This document shows positions 47,364-55,819 of a stretch of DNA of 64,000 bases, one piece after another. A model generated the notes under the pieces. The model had not been told where the DNA came from. It saw only the letters and a list, made by a program, of their open reading frames with translations, and ran no database searches. Position 1 is the stretch's first letter. Every line of letters starts with the position of its first letter. A program made the translations under genes and the position numbers. Source of the DNA: Vibrio crassostreae 9ZC13 (GTDB lineage Bacteria > Pseudomonadota > Gammaproteobacteria > Enterobacterales > Vibrionaceae); the NCBI RefSeq assembly GCF_000272045.2, contig NZ_AJYZ02000041.1, forward strand, positions 186,731-250,730, written 5' to 3'.

Positions 47364-47473
47364 TTGAACTCACTTCAGCTACTCTATACAGCAGCAATTC
47401 AGCCTAACCTTAACGCCGATTAGGCTTTAGGTTAGCACTATAATTAACAATCATTTAGATTGTTACTACTGAG

Positions 47474-47510
47474 TGCCTTTTTCTATATGTTAGAAAAAGG
47501 CAAAGTTTTT
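47474..47510 (+). terminator. Probable terminator after radA
   Basis: TGCCTTTTTCTA (47474-47485) pairs perfectly with TAGAAAAAGGCA (47491-47502), followed after three bases by T6. Confidence 0.6.
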
Positions 47511-47551
47511 TAGTCCCAAATGCATGCAAAGCTATCAGTCTTCACAGATTG

Positions 47552-47560
47552 TGATATACT
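47552..47560 (+). promoter_or_regulatory. Putative fusA2 promoter (extended -10)
   Basis: TGA followed by TATACT (47555-47560) makes an extended -10 element with a weak -35. A GC-rich segment (CTGCGCGC) follows, then a 38-base leader to the ATG. Confidence 0.45.
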
Positions 47561-47597
47561 CTGCGCGCATTTTATATCCTATTAACAGAGTAAGACA

Positions 47598-49685
47598 ATG
47601 GCAGATTTATCGAAATACAGAAACATTGGTATTTTCGCGCACGTTGATGCGGGTAAAACAACTACCACTGAGCGTATCCTTAAGCTAACTGGTCAAATCC
47701 ACAAGACTGGTGAAGTACATGATGGCGAATCAACGACTGACTTCATGGAACAGGAAGCTGAGCGCGGTATTACTATCCAATCAGCAGCTGTAAGCTGTTT
47801 TTGGAACGATCACCGTCTAAACGTTATCGATACTCCTGGACACGTTGACTTCACAGTTGAAGTATACCGTTCTCTTAAAGTTCTTGATGGCGGTATCGGT
47901 GTATTCTGTGGTTCTGGTGGTGTTGAACCTCAATCAGAAACTAACTGGCGCTACGCTAACGAATCAGAAGTATCTCGTCTGATCTTCGTTAACAAACTAG
48001 ACCGTATGGGTGCAGACTTCTACAACGTTGTTGACCAAGTTAAAAACGTTCTAGGTGCAACTCCTCTAGTAATGGTTCTACCAATCGGCCGTGAAGACGA
48101 GTTCGTTGGTGTTGTAGACCTACTAAGCCGTAAAGCATACGTTTGGGATGACACTGGTCTTCCTGAAAACTACGAAATCAAAGATGTTCCAGCGGACATG
48201 GTTGATGACGTTGAGCAATACCGTGAAGAGCTAATCGAAACTGCTGTAGAGCAAGACGATGACCTAATGGAAGCTTACATGGAAGGTGAAGAGCCTTCTA
48301 TTGAAGACGTTAAGCGTTGTATCCGTAAAGGTACTCGTGATATCGCATTCTTCCCAACGTTCTGTGGTTCTGCGTTCAAGAACAAAGGTATGCAACTTAT
48401 CCTTGATGCTGTAGTAGATTACCTACCAGCACCAACTGAAGTTGACCCTCAGCCTCTAATGGATGAGAACGGTGAAGAAACTGGCGAACACGCTATCGTT
48501 TCTACAGATGAGACTTTCAAAGCGCTTGCATTCAAAATCATGGATGACCGCTTCGGTGCTCTAACTTTCGTTCGTATTTACTCTGGTAAACTGAACAAAG
48601 GTGACACGATTCTTAACTCATTCACTGGCAAGACTGAACGTGTTGGCCGTATGGTTGAGATGCAAGCTGATGACCGTAACGAACTAACTAGCGCACAAGC
48701 TGGTGACATCATTGCGATCGTTGGTATGAAGAACGTGCAAACTGGTCACACTCTATGTGATCCTAAGCACCAAGTAACGCTTGAGCCAATGGTATTCCCA
48801 ACTCCAGTAATCTCAATCGCTGTATCTCCAAAAGATAAAGGCGGTTCTGAGAAAATGGGTATCGCTATCGGTAAAATGGTTGCAGAAGATCCATCTTTCC
48901 AAGTTGAGACTGACGAAGAGACTGGCGAAACTATCCTGAAAGGTATGGGTGAACTTCACCTAGACATCAAGGTAGATATCCTTAAGCGTACATACGGCGT
49001 TGACCTAACTGTAGGTGCTCCTCAAGTTGCTTACCGTGAAACTATCACTCAAGCAATTGAAGATAGCTACACGCACAAGAAGCAATCTGGTGGTTCTGGT
49101 CAATTCGGTAAGATCGATTACCGTATCAAACCAGGCGAAGCAGGTTCTGGCTTCAAGTTCAACTCTGTAGTTGTGGGCGGTAACGTTCCTAAAGAATTCT
49201 GGCCTGCAGTTGAGAAAGGCTTCGCATCTATGATGGAAAACGGCGTACTAGCTGGCTTCCCAACTCTAGACGTTGAAGTTGAACTTTTCGATGGTGGTTT
49301 CCACGCAGTCGATTCATCTGCTATCGCATTTGAAATCGCAGCGAAAGGCGCATTCCGTCAATCTATGCCTAAAGCTGGCGCGCAACTTCTTGAGCCAATC
49401 ATGAACGTTGACGTGTTCACTCCAGACGATCACGTTGGTGATGTTATCGGTGACCTTAACCGTCGTCGTGGCATGATCAAAGATCAACAAGCTGGCGTTA
49501 CTGGTGTTCGTATTAAAGCTGACGTACCTCTTTCTGAGATGTTCGGCTACATCGGTCACCTACGTACTATCACTTCTGGTCGTGGCCAATTCTCTATGGA
49601 ATTCGCACAATACGCACCATGTCCAACTAACGTTGCTGACGAAGTGATTGCAAAAGTTAAAGCAGAAAAAGAAGCTGGTAAGTAA
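47598..49685 (+). CDS. fusA2: Elongation factor G, second copy (EF-G2)
   Basis: Translocation GTPase, 695 residues. The G domain begins [31 protein letters not shown] is switch [17 protein letters not shown] switch II and NKLDRMG the base motif. Domains III-V follow. It stands alone rather than in the rpsL-rpsG-fusA-tuf operon, and V. cholerae has a second EF-G at the same radA-adjacent position. The divergence from fusA1 cannot be judged here because fusA1 is not in the window. Second EF-Gs can be specialised for recycling or stress. Confidence 0.93.
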   Translation: MADLSKYRNIGIFAHVDAGKTTTTERILKLTGQIHKTGEVHDGESTTDFMEQEAERGITIQSAAVSCFWNDHRLNVIDTPGHVDFTVEVYRSLKVLDGGIGVFCGSGGVEPQSETNWRYANESEVSRLIFVNKLDRMGADFYNVVDQVKNVLGATPLVMVLPIGREDEFVGVVDLLSRKAYVWDDTGLPENYEIKDVPADMVDDVEQYREELIETAVEQDDDLMEAYMEGEEPSIEDVKRCIRKGTRDIAFFPTFCGSAFKNKGMQLILDAVVDYLPAPTEVDPQPLMDENGEETGEHAIVSTDETFKALAFKIMDDRFGALTFVRIYSGKLNKGDTILNSFTGKTERVGRMVEMQADDRNELTSAQAGDIIAIVGMKNVQTGHTLCDPKHQVTLEPMVFPTPVISIAVSPKDKGGSEKMGIAIGKMVAEDPSFQVETDEETGETILKGMGELHLDIKVDILKRTYGVDLTVGAPQVAYRETITQAIEDSYTHKKQSGGSGQFGKIDYRIKPGEAGSGFKFNSVVVGGNVPKEFWPAVEKGFASMMENGVLAGFPTLDVEVELFDGGFHAVDSSAIAFEIAAKGAFRQSMPKAGAQLLEPIMNVDVFTPDDHVGDVIGDLNRRRGMIKDQQAGVTGVRIKADVPLSEMFGYIGHLRTITSGRGQFSMEFAQYAPCPTNVADEVIAKVKAEKEAGK

Positions 49686-49705
49686 TTAGCCCTTTTCTCA
49701 ATTCG

Positions 49706-49744
49706 CTAAAAAAGCCCCGCAAGTGAAAGCTTGCGGGGCTTTTT
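49706..49744. terminator. Terminator after fusA2
   Basis: AAAAAAGCCCCGCAAG (from 49708) pairs with CTTGCGGGGCTTTTT (49730-49744), a very strong stem with homopolymer ends on both sides. Confidence 0.92.
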
Positions 49745-49761
49745 ATTGCTTGTAACATACT

Positions 49762-49831
49762 GCGAGAGATGCGAGAGATGCGAGAGATGCGAGAGATGCG
49801 AGAGATGCGAGAGATGCGAGAGATGCGAGAT
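49762..49831. repeat. 9-bp tandem repeat, 7 full copies plus a partial
   Basis: The unit GCGAGAGAT begins at 49762, 49771, 49780, 49789, 49798, 49807 and 49816, all identical, and a partial copy GCGAGAT ends at 49831. It is intergenic. Perfect identity suggests recent expansion by slippage and likely length variation among strains. Confidence 0.97.
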
Positions 49832-49835
49832 TGAT

Positions 49836-49890
49836 ATGGCCCCTAAAAAGTAGACACAGGGGTTGTCCCGTATTTAATCAACACGGGACA
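49836..49890. mobile_element. Possible insertion-sequence end remnant with inverted repeat
   Basis: GGCCCCTAAAAAGTAGACAC resembles the terminal repeats of IS3-family (IS150-like) elements, which often begin with CCCC, a short A run and GT(A/T)GACA. TGTCCCGT (49864-49871) and ACGGGACA (49883-49890) form an 8-bp inverted repeat next to it. No transposase is present. This is a resemblance only. Confidence 0.3.
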
Positions 49891-49907
49891 GATGAAGTAG
49901 GGAGAGA

Positions 49908-50120
49908 CTAACGCTTTAAGTCGATGTAAATCTGCTCAACCTTAGTTCGTGCCCAATCTGTTTTTCGCAGAAACTTTAAGCTCGATTTAATGCTAGGGTC
50001 TTTTTTAAAGCAGTTGATATTAACCATGTAACTCAACTCTTCCCAACCGTAATGTTCAACCAATTCAGTTAGCAGCTTTTGAAGCGTGATACCGTGAAGT
50101 GGGTTATTTGCTTGTGTCAT
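49908..50120 (-). CDS. VF530-family protein (DUF2132)
   Basis: A 70-residue protein recognisable as the VF530/DUF2132 family by [20 protein letters not shown], then [20 protein letters not shown] and [19 protein letters not shown]. Family members are small helical, SAP-like or DNA-binding-like proteins of unknown role; the founding structure is from Aliivibrio fischeri. It sits at the start of the accessory region after the tandem repeat. Confidence 0.9.
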   Translation of the reverse strand: MTQANNPLHGITLQKLLTELVEHYGWEELSYMVNINCFKKDPSIKSSLKFLRKTDWARTKVEQIYIDLKR

Positions 50121-50159
50121 GAGATTTACCCGTCATTTATTTGCTCTCAGTATATCAGC

Positions 50160-51116
50160 TTAGCCATCAGAGTTTCCCGACCATTTCAATGAGAAGTCGG
50201 TATCGACGATATTGAGCATTTCCCTTCCTTTGTTACCAAACTCACTGACCTGCGTTTCTATCCATTTGGAGAAGCGTTGAATCTTATCGCGATGAAAGTA
50301 TCCCGGTGGCGCACATAAGAAATAGTTGTATTTTGGTCTTAGCGCTGTATGACCAATTCTAACTAGCTTCCCTTCTTGCAGGTATCGATACACCAAGCTG
50401 TGTTTGACTAAAGCGACTCCTTGAACAGAGAGTGCCCCTTCTAGTACAAAGTGAGAGCCATCAAACTGCAACGTGGTGTGACCGCCTTCAACGCCTACTT
50501 CATTAAGCCATATTGACCAATCCATGTCTGGCCATCGGTCTTCAATTAGCTCGGCTTTGTGCAGGTCCTCGACACTGTATATTCTATACTTCTCCTGATA
50601 GAGCGGATGACAAACAGGATATAACACTTCATCCATTAGCCAGCGCGACTCTAGATTTGGGTAGTTACCGTGCCCATAGCGTATACAGATATCGATACTC
50701 GAATCCTCAAAGGTGATCAGCTTATTGGTCGGTTCAATCAACATAGAAAGATCTGGGTGTCTCTCTCTGAAATCCCCAATCCTTGGCACCAACCAATGCT
50801 GGGCAAAAGATGGAACGGTCGAGATCGACAGCTGAGTGGGATTAGGGTCCTGGTTTATTTGTCTGACCCCATCTTGAATATGGGCAAAGCCTTTCTTCGC
50901 TTGTAGGTACAGTACTTCGCCTTCATGAGTTAATACTATTTTTCGGTGTTGGCGAATAAACAGATCTGCGCCTAACCACTCTTCAAGTTGGCGAATTTGT
51001 TGGCTGACTGCTGCGGCTGTGACAAATAGCTTTTCTGCTGCCAGCTTAAAACTGCCTGTTTCAGCTGCCGTATAAAAATAGTAGATCCCTTGGAATGGTG
51101 GGGTTCGTTCTCTCAC
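50160..51116 (-). CDS. LysR-type transcriptional regulator (first module)
   Basis: A 318-residue LysR regulator from the GTG at 51116, which has AAGGA eight bases upstream. The winged HTH is in residues 1-65 (FYTAAETGSFKLAAEKLFVT, then AAAVSQQIRQLEEWLGADLF). The effector domain follows with a GcvA-like layout (SISTVPSFAQHWLVPRIGDF). A longer frame extending to 51251 would add a hydrophobic stretch that is the antisense of the neighbouring small gene's leader. It is divergent from the DUF1127 gene at 51220. The target and ligand are unknown. Confidence 0.92.
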   Translation of the reverse strand: MRERTPPFQGIYYFYTAAETGSFKLAAEKLFVTAAAVSQQIRQLEEWLGADLFIRQHRKIVLTHEGEVLYLQAKKGFAHIQDGVRQINQDPNPTQLSISTVPSFAQHWLVPRIGDFRERHPDLSMLIEPTNKLITFEDSSIDICIRYGHGNYPNLESRWLMDEVLYPVCHPLYQEKYRIYSVEDLHKAELIEDRWPDMDWSIWLNEVGVEGGHTTLQFDGSHFVLEGALSVQGVALVKHSLVYRYLQEGKLVRIGHTALRPKYNYFLCAPPGYFHRDKIQRFSKWIETQVSEFGNKGREMLNIVDTDFSLKWSGNSDG

Positions 51117-51219
51117 ATTAGTTTTCCTTAACTGAATGCCAGTATCTATCGTTTGTCGACGTTGCTCTGCTGGTTGATTATTGACCACAACAAAGCAAAA
51201 GATCAACAGGAGAAAGGCT

Positions 51220-51426
51220 ATGAATACGATCACAGCAACAGCAAATACCAACCATTCATTTTTGTCATCATTATCAATTAAGAAATTCTATTCTAAATTA
51301 AGCCTGTACTTTCAAAATCGTAGAACCAGAAAGCAACTGTCTGAGCTACCCGATTATTTACTTAGAGATATCGGGATTACGTCGGAACAAGTCGAGAAAG
51401 AACTGAAGAAGTCATTTTGGGAGTGA
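51220..51426 (+). CDS. DUF1127 small protein (first module)
   Basis: 68 residues from the ATG at 51220 with AGGAGA correctly placed. The C-terminal half has the DUF1127 (YjiS-like) signature: RRTRKQLSELPDYLLRDIGI. Some family members are RNA-binding regulators of phosphate, carbon or arginine metabolism, but nothing here fixes the role. It is divergent from the LysR gene across 103 bases, so the LysR protein probably controls it. A TTG start at 51181 is rejected because the ribosome-binding site belongs to the ATG. Confidence 0.87.
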   Translation: MNTITATANTNHSFLSSLSIKKFYSKLSLYFQNRRTRKQLSELPDYLLRDIGITSEQVEKELKKSFWE

Positions 51427-51460
51427 TTCAAGGCAACGTAGCTTTTAACTCGACGTTGCT

Positions 51461-51521
51461 TTAACTCAACATAGTTTTGTCGGTGTCGGCAGGTTTACGT
51501 TACCGTTCTATGTTGAGTTAA
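51461..51521. repeat. 14-bp perfect inverted repeat between DUF1127 and the second LysR gene
   Basis: TTAACTCAACATAG (51461-51474) and CTATGTTGAGTTAA (51508-51521) around a 33-nt loop. It lies between convergent genes. The left arm is also a near direct repeat of TTTAACTCGACGTTG just before it (about 51444-51458). It may be a terminator-like hairpin or trace of duplication. Confidence 0.75.
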
Positions 51522-51556
51522 GTTTATAGTTTATATAAAGAAGTGGGAGATGAGAT

Positions 51557-52462
51557 TTAACTCTCCAATAGCTCGTTTACTTCTTCGTGCAACCAATTGG
51601 TGAACGCGGTAATACGCTCTTCTCTCGGGGAGTTAGGATCAAAGCATAGGTTGACTTGAACCCCAGGTGTCATGCCTATATCAAAGGGCTTCACTAGTAA
51701 GCCGCGTTCGATGAAGTCACCAGCTAAGCTGTCTGTTGCCAAGCAAACCCCATGTCCCGCCATGACCGTGGTTAGCCCCATATCAAAGGTACCGACTTCC
51801 ATCCACTGAATGGTGCTGCTTTGAGTCGATATGTTTGCTTGCCTAAACCATTCATCCCACGGGAAACAACCGCTATCAAACTGAATCAGCCAACATTTGA
51901 GGAGTTGTTCAGGTGATGTGAAGTTCAAAGAGTTTGCGAGTTTAGGGGAACAAAAAGGGTAAACCGGTTCGTTGATTAGCATCTCAAGAATCAAGCCTTC
52001 TTCAACGCATAGATCTTCACCTTGTCGAATAGCCACATCAATTTCGCCATGTTTTAAATTTGGTGTATCACACCCTGTTAGTATCTTAATTGGGATCTCT
52101 GGGTGCTTTACCGAGAACTTCCACAGCCTAGGCAGTAACCAACGAGAAGCAAAAGAGGGGGGACTTCTAACAACAAGTAGCCCTTGAATAGGTTCTGATT
52201 GGATCTTGTTTAACCCCAGCAGAATATCTTGAAATCCATCAGAGACATGTCTAAAAAGTGTGTGCCCTTCATGCGTCAAAGTCATTGCACGCCCCTTACG
52301 AATAAAGAGCTTACATCCAACCTGTTCTTCTAACTGTCGAATCTTCTGGCTGACGGCTGCTTGAGTGACGAACAGCTCTTCAGCAGCTTTGCTGTAATTG
52401 TTCAAGCGAGCCGCAACTTCAAAGTAACGGAGACCTGAAAGGTGACGCAGTCTATTGTCCAT
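51557..52462 (-). CDS. LysR-type transcriptional regulator (second module, GcvA-like)
   Basis: 301 residues. The HTH occupies residues 1-65 (RLRHLSGLRYFEVAARLNNY, then SKAAEELFVTQAAVSQKIRQ). The effector domain begins near 92 with VVRSPPSFASRWLLPRLWKF, parallel to the equivalent segment of the LysR protein at 50160. The shared layout suggests paralogues or at least the same subfamily. It is divergent from another tiny protein gene at 52562. Confidence 0.93.
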   Translation of the reverse strand: MDNRLRHLSGLRYFEVAARLNNYSKAAEELFVTQAAVSQKIRQLEEQVGCKLFIRKGRAMTLTHEGHTLFRHVSDGFQDILLGLNKIQSEPIQGLLVVRSPPSFASRWLLPRLWKFSVKHPEIPIKILTGCDTPNLKHGEIDVAIRQGEDLCVEEGLILEMLINEPVYPFCSPKLANSLNFTSPEQLLKCWLIQFDSGCFPWDEWFRQANISTQSSTIQWMEVGTFDMGLTTVMAGHGVCLATDSLAGDFIERGLLVKPFDIGMTPGVQVNLCFDPNSPREERITAFTNWLHEEVNELLES

Positions 52463-52495
52463 AATCTCAGCTTATAGTTCTTGTTAATAATGGTT

Positions 52496-52510
52496 GTTCG
52501 ATTATCGAAC
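52496..52510. promoter_or_regulatory. Perfect palindrome in the second LysR/small-protein intergenic region
   Basis: GTTCGAT-T-ATCGAAC: 7-bp arms around one base. It is located 34 bases upstream of the LysR start and 52 before the small gene, where a LysR dimer would bind; the arms include the T-N11-A shape. Confidence 0.6.
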
Positions 52511-52561
52511 AGGTTGTTTTCATAATAACGACAGAACGATGGCAAATACAAGAGAGTAATT

Positions 52562-52714
52562 ATGGAAGCATTAATCCGTTGGACAAGATTTTATGGGACT
52601 AAGTTGTTTAAAAATAATAAGATCAAAGGAGGTAAGGCTAAGGCGAAACAGAATAAGGTTTTATGTGCAGAACAGCTGAGTCGTAGGATGAAAGAAGATA
52701 TAGGGTTAGAGTAA
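52562..52714 (+). CDS. Small DUF1127-like protein (second module)
   Basis: 50 residues: ATG at 52562 with AGAGAG upstream, TAA at 52712-52714. It begins MEALIRWTRFYGTKLF, has a Lys-rich middle and ends QLSRRMKEDIGLE. The C-terminal motif parallels LPDYLLRDIGI of the protein at 51220, where DUF1127 conservation is greatest, but the N-terminal half is unrelated. The gene repeats the LysR-divergent-small-protein layout of the first module. Confidence 0.65.
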   Translation: MEALIRWTRFYGTKLFKNNKIKGGKAKAKQNKVLCAEQLSRRMKEDIGLE

Positions 52715-53276
52715 GAGAATAACGATGCTTCTGATTATACTAAATGTTTATAATCATGACTTATGTATCCATTAGCGTGAAGGCTAGTTTCGCTGGTTCT
52801 ATCTCGGCCACAATATTCATTTGTACTCGCTTAATCCAGCCTGACTTTACCCATTAATCATCGAGTACTTATAAAAATCCATTCCTACTAAACTAAATGC
52901 TTATTTTTCAATTTACGTTGTCTTATTTTTGAGACTTTAACTCTGATTTATATAAAAACAAGCGTCATAATGTTTTTTTCCTTTCTTTGTCTAATGGATA
53001 TAAAACAGACAGTTATTTTTGGGATTAATAAATGAAAATTAAATTACTATGTTTTATTAGAACCTTTAATTTTATATAAGCAATTGAATTAAATTAAATT
53101 AAACAAAAAACAGTTTGAATCCACCTCCGTATTAATAGTGTTGAAATTGATTAATTGAATGCTGCTTGAATAACTCATTTATCAATTCTATATCTGTAAT
53201 GTTGAGTCTTTCTATATCTCCTAGGATTCTATTGGGCTAGATAGGGTGAATAGAAAGACGAAAGGGTGGGGGCTGT
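52715..53276 (+). other. AT-rich 562-bp intergenic region before the tad block
   Basis: No convincing gene is seen. From about 52880 to 53130 the sequence is very AT-rich (repeated ATTAAATTAAATTAAA-like runs), the kind of DNA silenced by H-NS in enteric bacteria and vibrios. It presumably carries the promoter for tadE-tadF-tadG. The tadE ATG follows a G-rich ribosome-binding region (GGGTGGGGG). Confidence 0.6.
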
Positions 53277-53771
53277 ATGAAATTTATTTCAAGAGGTTCA
53301 GAAGGTAACCGCTATCGAAGCGGTCTAAAATCCAAAATAAAAGGTATCGCTATTATCGAATTTACGATTGTGGTGAGCCTGTTTTTTGCGCTTTTTTTAA
53401 CGGTTGTTGACCTTGGTATTTATGGGTTCGTTAAACTGACCATGCAACACTCGGCAAGGGAGGGGGCAAGATATGCCATTACAGGTCGTTCTGACTTGGA
53501 TCCTGACTCATCGAGTGATCGCGAAGCGGCTATCTTGGAAAAAATCTCTCAATCGTCGAGCGGTTTACTCGATAAAGTGATGGATGTTCAGAATATACGT
53601 GTTGAAGATGTCTATGGTAATGCAATCACCGGCTTTGGCGGTTCTGGAGACATTATTTCTATTCATCTTGATTGTGAGTGGCCATCTGTAAATCCCTATA
53701 TGTATGTTTTGCTCGATGATGGAAAATTCAAATTTACCGTCAGCGCAGCGATGAAAAACGAAGCTTTTTAG
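53277..53771 (+). CDS. tadE: TadE-type pseudopilin
   Basis: A 164-residue TadE-like protein. After a basic N-terminus there is KIKGIAIIEFTIVVSLFFAL: a Gly23 cleavage site with Glu at position 5 of the mature form, as in Flp-type prepilins processed by TadV/CpaA. A single membrane helix follows, and then a periplasmic domain with HSAREGARYAITG, the conserved TadE arginine-rich motif. It is the first gene of the block and is followed by tadF after 11 bases. Expected role: minor pilin in the adhesive Flp pilus machine. Confidence 0.85.
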   Translation: MKFISRGSEGNRYRSGLKSKIKGIAIIEFTIVVSLFFALFLTVVDLGIYGFVKLTMQHSAREGARYAITGRSDLDPDSSSDREAAILEKISQSSSGLLDKVMDVQNIRVEDVYGNAITGFGGSGDIISIHLDCEWPSVNPYMYVLLDDGKFKFTVSAAMKNEAF

Positions 53772-53782
53772 GGAGGGACTGG

Positions 53783-54340
53783 ATGTTTCCTTTTAAATTG
53801 AAAAAAGCCGCTCAGAAAGGTTTTGCAGCAATCGAAATGACGTTGATAGCGCCTTTATTTATGCTACTGATCGTGGCGGCTGTCGACATAACACATCTCA
53901 TTCAAGCTAACCACGTTATTATCAGTATCAGTCGAGAAGGTGGAAACATTATCTCGCGAAGTAACACTGATACCCCACAAGAAGTCATGGACATCATAGC
54001 GACAACATCAGGCACTTTGGATTTAACGCAAGACGGCGTTATTTACATTACTGAGTTGGTCGGTCAAGAAGATGCTTCTCCATACATTAAAAGTCAGTAT
54101 CGATGGAACCAGCACGGGTTAAGTAAAAACAGTGCTATTTGGGCGAGCTGCAGCAATTGGGCCAATGATGGAGAGTGCTCGGATGTGGATGCTGATGATC
54201 CTCCTGTTGTTAACAACTTAGCGGTTGCACTTGATGATGGAGAGATTGTGTACAGCGTTGAAGTCTTTTACGACTACTCGCCTATTTTTAGTCGAGTGTT
54301 TGATGATGAATACATTCTGAGCGACACAACATATATGTAA
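53783..54340 (+). CDS. tadF: TadF-type pseudopilin
   Basis: A 185-residue partner of tadE. The N-terminus has KGFAAIEMTLIAPLFMLLI: Gly13 cleavage and Glu at mature position 5, then the membrane helix. The periplasmic part has ISREGGNIISRSN, the family's conserved Arg-Glu-Gly region. Two cysteines (in ASCSNW and GECSD) could form a disulfide. TadE and TadF are similar proteins, so their naming is by order. Confidence 0.8.
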   Translation: MFPFKLKKAAQKGFAAIEMTLIAPLFMLLIVAAVDITHLIQANHVIISISREGGNIISRSNTDTPQEVMDIIATTSGTLDLTQDGVIYITELVGQEDASPYIKSQYRWNQHGLSKNSAIWASCSNWANDGECSDVDADDPPVVNNLAVALDDGEIVYSVEVFYDYSPIFSRVFDDEYILSDTTYM

Positions 54341-54351
54341 GGGAGGTCGAT

Positions 54352-55734
54352 ATGGATAAGGGAACCCCAATCAAATATCGTTACAGTCGTGGGTTAGTGG
54401 CTTTGATGTCAATTATTGCGCTGCCTTTTATACTCTTAGTTGTTGGTCTTTCTGTTGATGCTGGTCGAGCTTATATTGTTAAGTCGAAATTATTTGCCGC
54501 GGTCGATGCAGCCAGCATTGCGGCTGCAAGGGCGGTCGCTAATGGCGAAGATGCTGGACGGGCAGCTGCTCAAAAATATTTTGCAGCTAATATCCCCGCA
54601 GACTTCTATTCAGCCACTCCTAGCTTAGGCGCAGTCAATTTCGCTAATGATTCGTTTGGTAATATCTCTATCGATATCTCAGCAACAGCGCAAGTGCCCA
54701 CTGTCTTTTTGCCATTGATAGGGCTAGACACGTTTAACCCTGGTGTATCCGCACAGTCGATCCGCCGCCCTGTAGATTTAGTGTTAGTGATTGATAACAC
54801 AACATCTTTGAGGTTAGGGAGTATCGGCGACGTGACTCAAGATGTCATCGATAGGTCTAAGTCATTCGTTGAGAATTTTCATGAAGGTTTTGATCGTATC
54901 TCGTTGGTGAAATTTGCGTTTGGGGCAGAGGTACCTGTTGGGTTCACATCGACTCGAGGACACAGTCGAAGCACTATCAAATCTGAAATTGATAGCTTTA
55001 ACTTTGGTAGTACCTCGAACGCACAATATACCAATGCATCGGAAGGGATGTATCGAGCTCTGAATGAACTGAGAACGGTGACTGATCCGGCAAATTTGAA
55101 AGTGATCGTGTTCTTTACCGATGGAGCACCAAACACCTTTGCAACCACGTTTGATTTTGAGGACGGGGATTCACATACGGGCGCTATTCGATCAAGCGAT
55201 GGTTCCAGTGGTACGCCGAGAGGGCTTTGGAGGCATGACTCGATAGCCACCACTTTATCTGGTGGCTATGAGGGAAATGATATTGATGACCATATCAGTG
55301 AGATGCCCCAGTACTACACGACTCATGATTCAAGCGCCACCGAGTTCAACATTCTAAATCCGTCTCATGCGTTGCGTCCAGTCGCGCAATATGATCCAGA
55401 TAGTCATTCAGCGAATGATTTGTATACCCGTGTAAATCGGGTTGCGCGTAATCTCGTCGAAGATATTGCGGAAAAAGCCAGAACGGAAGATATTTATGTA
55501 TTTACGTTAGGGTTAGGTTCATCTCTAACATCAGCGACAGGACCTGATAGCGAGTTTGGTGAAGACTTATTGCTACGGATGGCGAATTCTAGTGCGCTAT
55601 TAGATGATCCTGATCTTAGTGCGGATTATGACCCTGCTCAGCTTGAAGGAGTGTATTGTCATGCCATCGATGAAGAGGCGCTAGGTCCTTGTTTTGATGA
55701 GATGTTAGACGTAATTATCAGGTTAACCTTGTAA
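54352..55734 (+). CDS. tadG: TadG-like protein with von Willebrand A domain
   Basis: 460 residues. The N-terminal membrane segment (LVALMSIIALPFILLVVGLS) is followed by the TadG/Flp motif VDAGRAYIVKSKLFAAVDAA. A vWA domain starts near residue 140 (RRPVDLVLVIDNTTSLRL). Its metal site reads D148-x-T150-x-S152 rather than DxSxS, and the TDG of the third MIDAS loop is at 256-258. TadG proteins in other tad loci also carry vWA domains, probably in cell-surface attachment. This is the last gene before a strand switch. Confidence 0.85.
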   Translation: MDKGTPIKYRYSRGLVALMSIIALPFILLVVGLSVDAGRAYIVKSKLFAAVDAASIAAARAVANGEDAGRAAAQKYFAANIPADFYSATPSLGAVNFANDSFGNISIDISATAQVPTVFLPLIGLDTFNPGVSAQSIRRPVDLVLVIDNTTSLRLGSIGDVTQDVIDRSKSFVENFHEGFDRISLVKFAFGAEVPVGFTSTRGHSRSTIKSEIDSFNFGSTSNAQYTNASEGMYRALNELRTVTDPANLKVIVFFTDGAPNTFATTFDFEDGDSHTGAIRSSDGSSGTPRGLWRHDSIATTLSGGYEGNDIDDHISEMPQYYTTHDSSATEFNILNPSHALRPVAQYDPDSHSANDLYTRVNRVARNLVEDIAEKARTEDIYVFTLGLGSSLTSATGPDSEFGEDLLLRMANSSALLDDPDLSADYDPAQLEGVYCHAIDEEALGPCFDEMLDVIIRLTL

Positions 55735-55819
55735 TAGTTGTCTGCGGGTCGGTTTACTTGCAATAAGGCTGTCAGTAGAAAAACGGTCAATAGGAAGAAA
55801 GGCCAACAGAAAGTGGGTC

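Noticed and set aside
49762..49831. CRISPR-like array
   Set aside because: The unit is only 9 bp and there are no spacers; it is a simple tandem repeat. No cas genes are present.
51117..51251. Hydrophobic N-terminal extension of the LysR gene (frame open to 51251)
   Set aside because: It is antisense to the DUF1127 leader, LysR proteins do not carry it, and the GTG at 51116 has a well-placed AAGGA.
52990..53082. Short frame beginning ATGAAAATTAAATTAC
   Set aside because: Only 14 codons, in AT-rich DNA, with no ribosome-binding site.
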